A DNA stretch of 7,381 nucleotides from Alphaproteobacteria bacterium (GTDB lineage Bacteria; Pseudomonadota; Alphaproteobacteria; Thalassobaculales; Thalassobaculaceae): assembly GCA_028822575.1 (NCBI GenBank), contig JAPKDN010000152.1, positions 1-7,381 of the forward strand. Direction: 5' to 3'. The translations under genes were made by a program, and so were the position numbers. The stretch's first letter is position 1; each line of letters begins with the position of its first letter. Positions 7,131-7,381 of the stretch are shown here, piece by piece. Under the pieces are notes generated by a model that did not search any database, had not been told where the DNA came from, and saw only the letters and a program-made list of their open reading frames with translations.

Positions 7131-7381
7131 ATGCGCGAGTTACTGAACACCAAAATCCGCGTCGCGTTGCCGACCATGGTGATGATCCAGTCCTTCGGGA
7201 CGATGTGCGGGTCGGTCGGCGCGGTGGTGGTAGTTCAGGCCTCCGCCGATCTTGGCGTGAAACCCACCAGCATCGGCATCTATTCGGCGGTGATGTATAT
7301 CGTCGCGATGGTCTCGGGCCTGGCCGCCGGAAGCCTACTGGCGCGTTACGGTGTCATCAGGACCTGTCAGGGCCTGCTGCT
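7131..7381 (+). CDS. MFS transporter, N-terminal part (3' partial)
   Basis: The frame is open from the ATG at 7131 to the right edge, giving 83 residues. A GTG at 7128 in the same frame is an alternative start. GGGAG at 7113-7117 lies 10 nt before the GTG and 13 nt before the ATG. A first membrane helix spans about residues 9-35. A loop (QASADLGVKPTS) follows, then a second helix at about 48-66, then an MFS motif-A-like loop GSLLARYGVIRT (67-78) whose usual Asp is replaced. This pattern is typical of the major facilitator superfamily, inner-membrane secondary carriers usually of about 400 residues with 12 helices. The substrate cannot be inferred. It may be cotranscribed with the upstream phosphatase gene. 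Confidence 0.8.
   Translation, partial: MRELLNTKIRVALPTMVMIQSFGTMCGSVGAVVVVQASADLGVKPTSIGIYSAVMYIVAMVSGLAAGSLLARYGVIRTCQGLL

Overview
The window is GC-rich with dense bacterial gene packing. The formate dehydrogenase, amidase and MetX-like hydrolase all look like proteins of Alphaproteobacteria, perhaps a Rhodospirillales-like lineage; that placement is inference from sequence style, not from a search. No rRNA, tRNA, CRISPR array or insertion sequence was seen.

Layout. (1) Bases 2-2608, plus strand: the 3' part of a large molybdenum and iron-sulfur formate dehydrogenase alpha subunit (FdsA type), whose N-terminus lies off the left edge. (2) Bases 2609-3409, about 800 nt without an intact gene. 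On the minus strand this region carries the remains of a hydrophobic transporter-like gene, interrupted by an in-frame TAG. (3) Bases 3410-5881, minus strand: a compact two-gene unit in which an alpha/beta hydrolase of the homoserine acetyltransferase (MetX) superfamily is followed 30 nt later by an amidase-signature enzyme. (4) Bases 5882-6053: a divergent intergenic region with a perfect 6-bp inverted repeat. (5) Bases 6054-6983, plus strand: an inositol-monophosphatase-family protein. (6) Bases 6984-7130: a spacer with a run of 12 C and a small hairpin that covers the next Shine-Dalgarno. (7) From 7131 to the right edge: the N-terminal part of an MFS transporter.

How the genes may work together. 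The formate dehydrogenase oxidises formate to CO2, probably passing electrons to NAD+ through FdsB/FdsG-type subunits not visible here. The hydrolase-amidase pair and the divergent phosphatase-MFS pair could form a small uptake and hydrolysis locus for an amide- or ester-containing compound, but this is inferred only from arrangement and enzyme classes. The genes themselves belong to recognisable families. I see no clear evidence of a wholly new system. The least ordinary parts are the decayed transporter region, the divergent hydrolase/phosphatase arrangement and the poly-C leader of the MFS gene.
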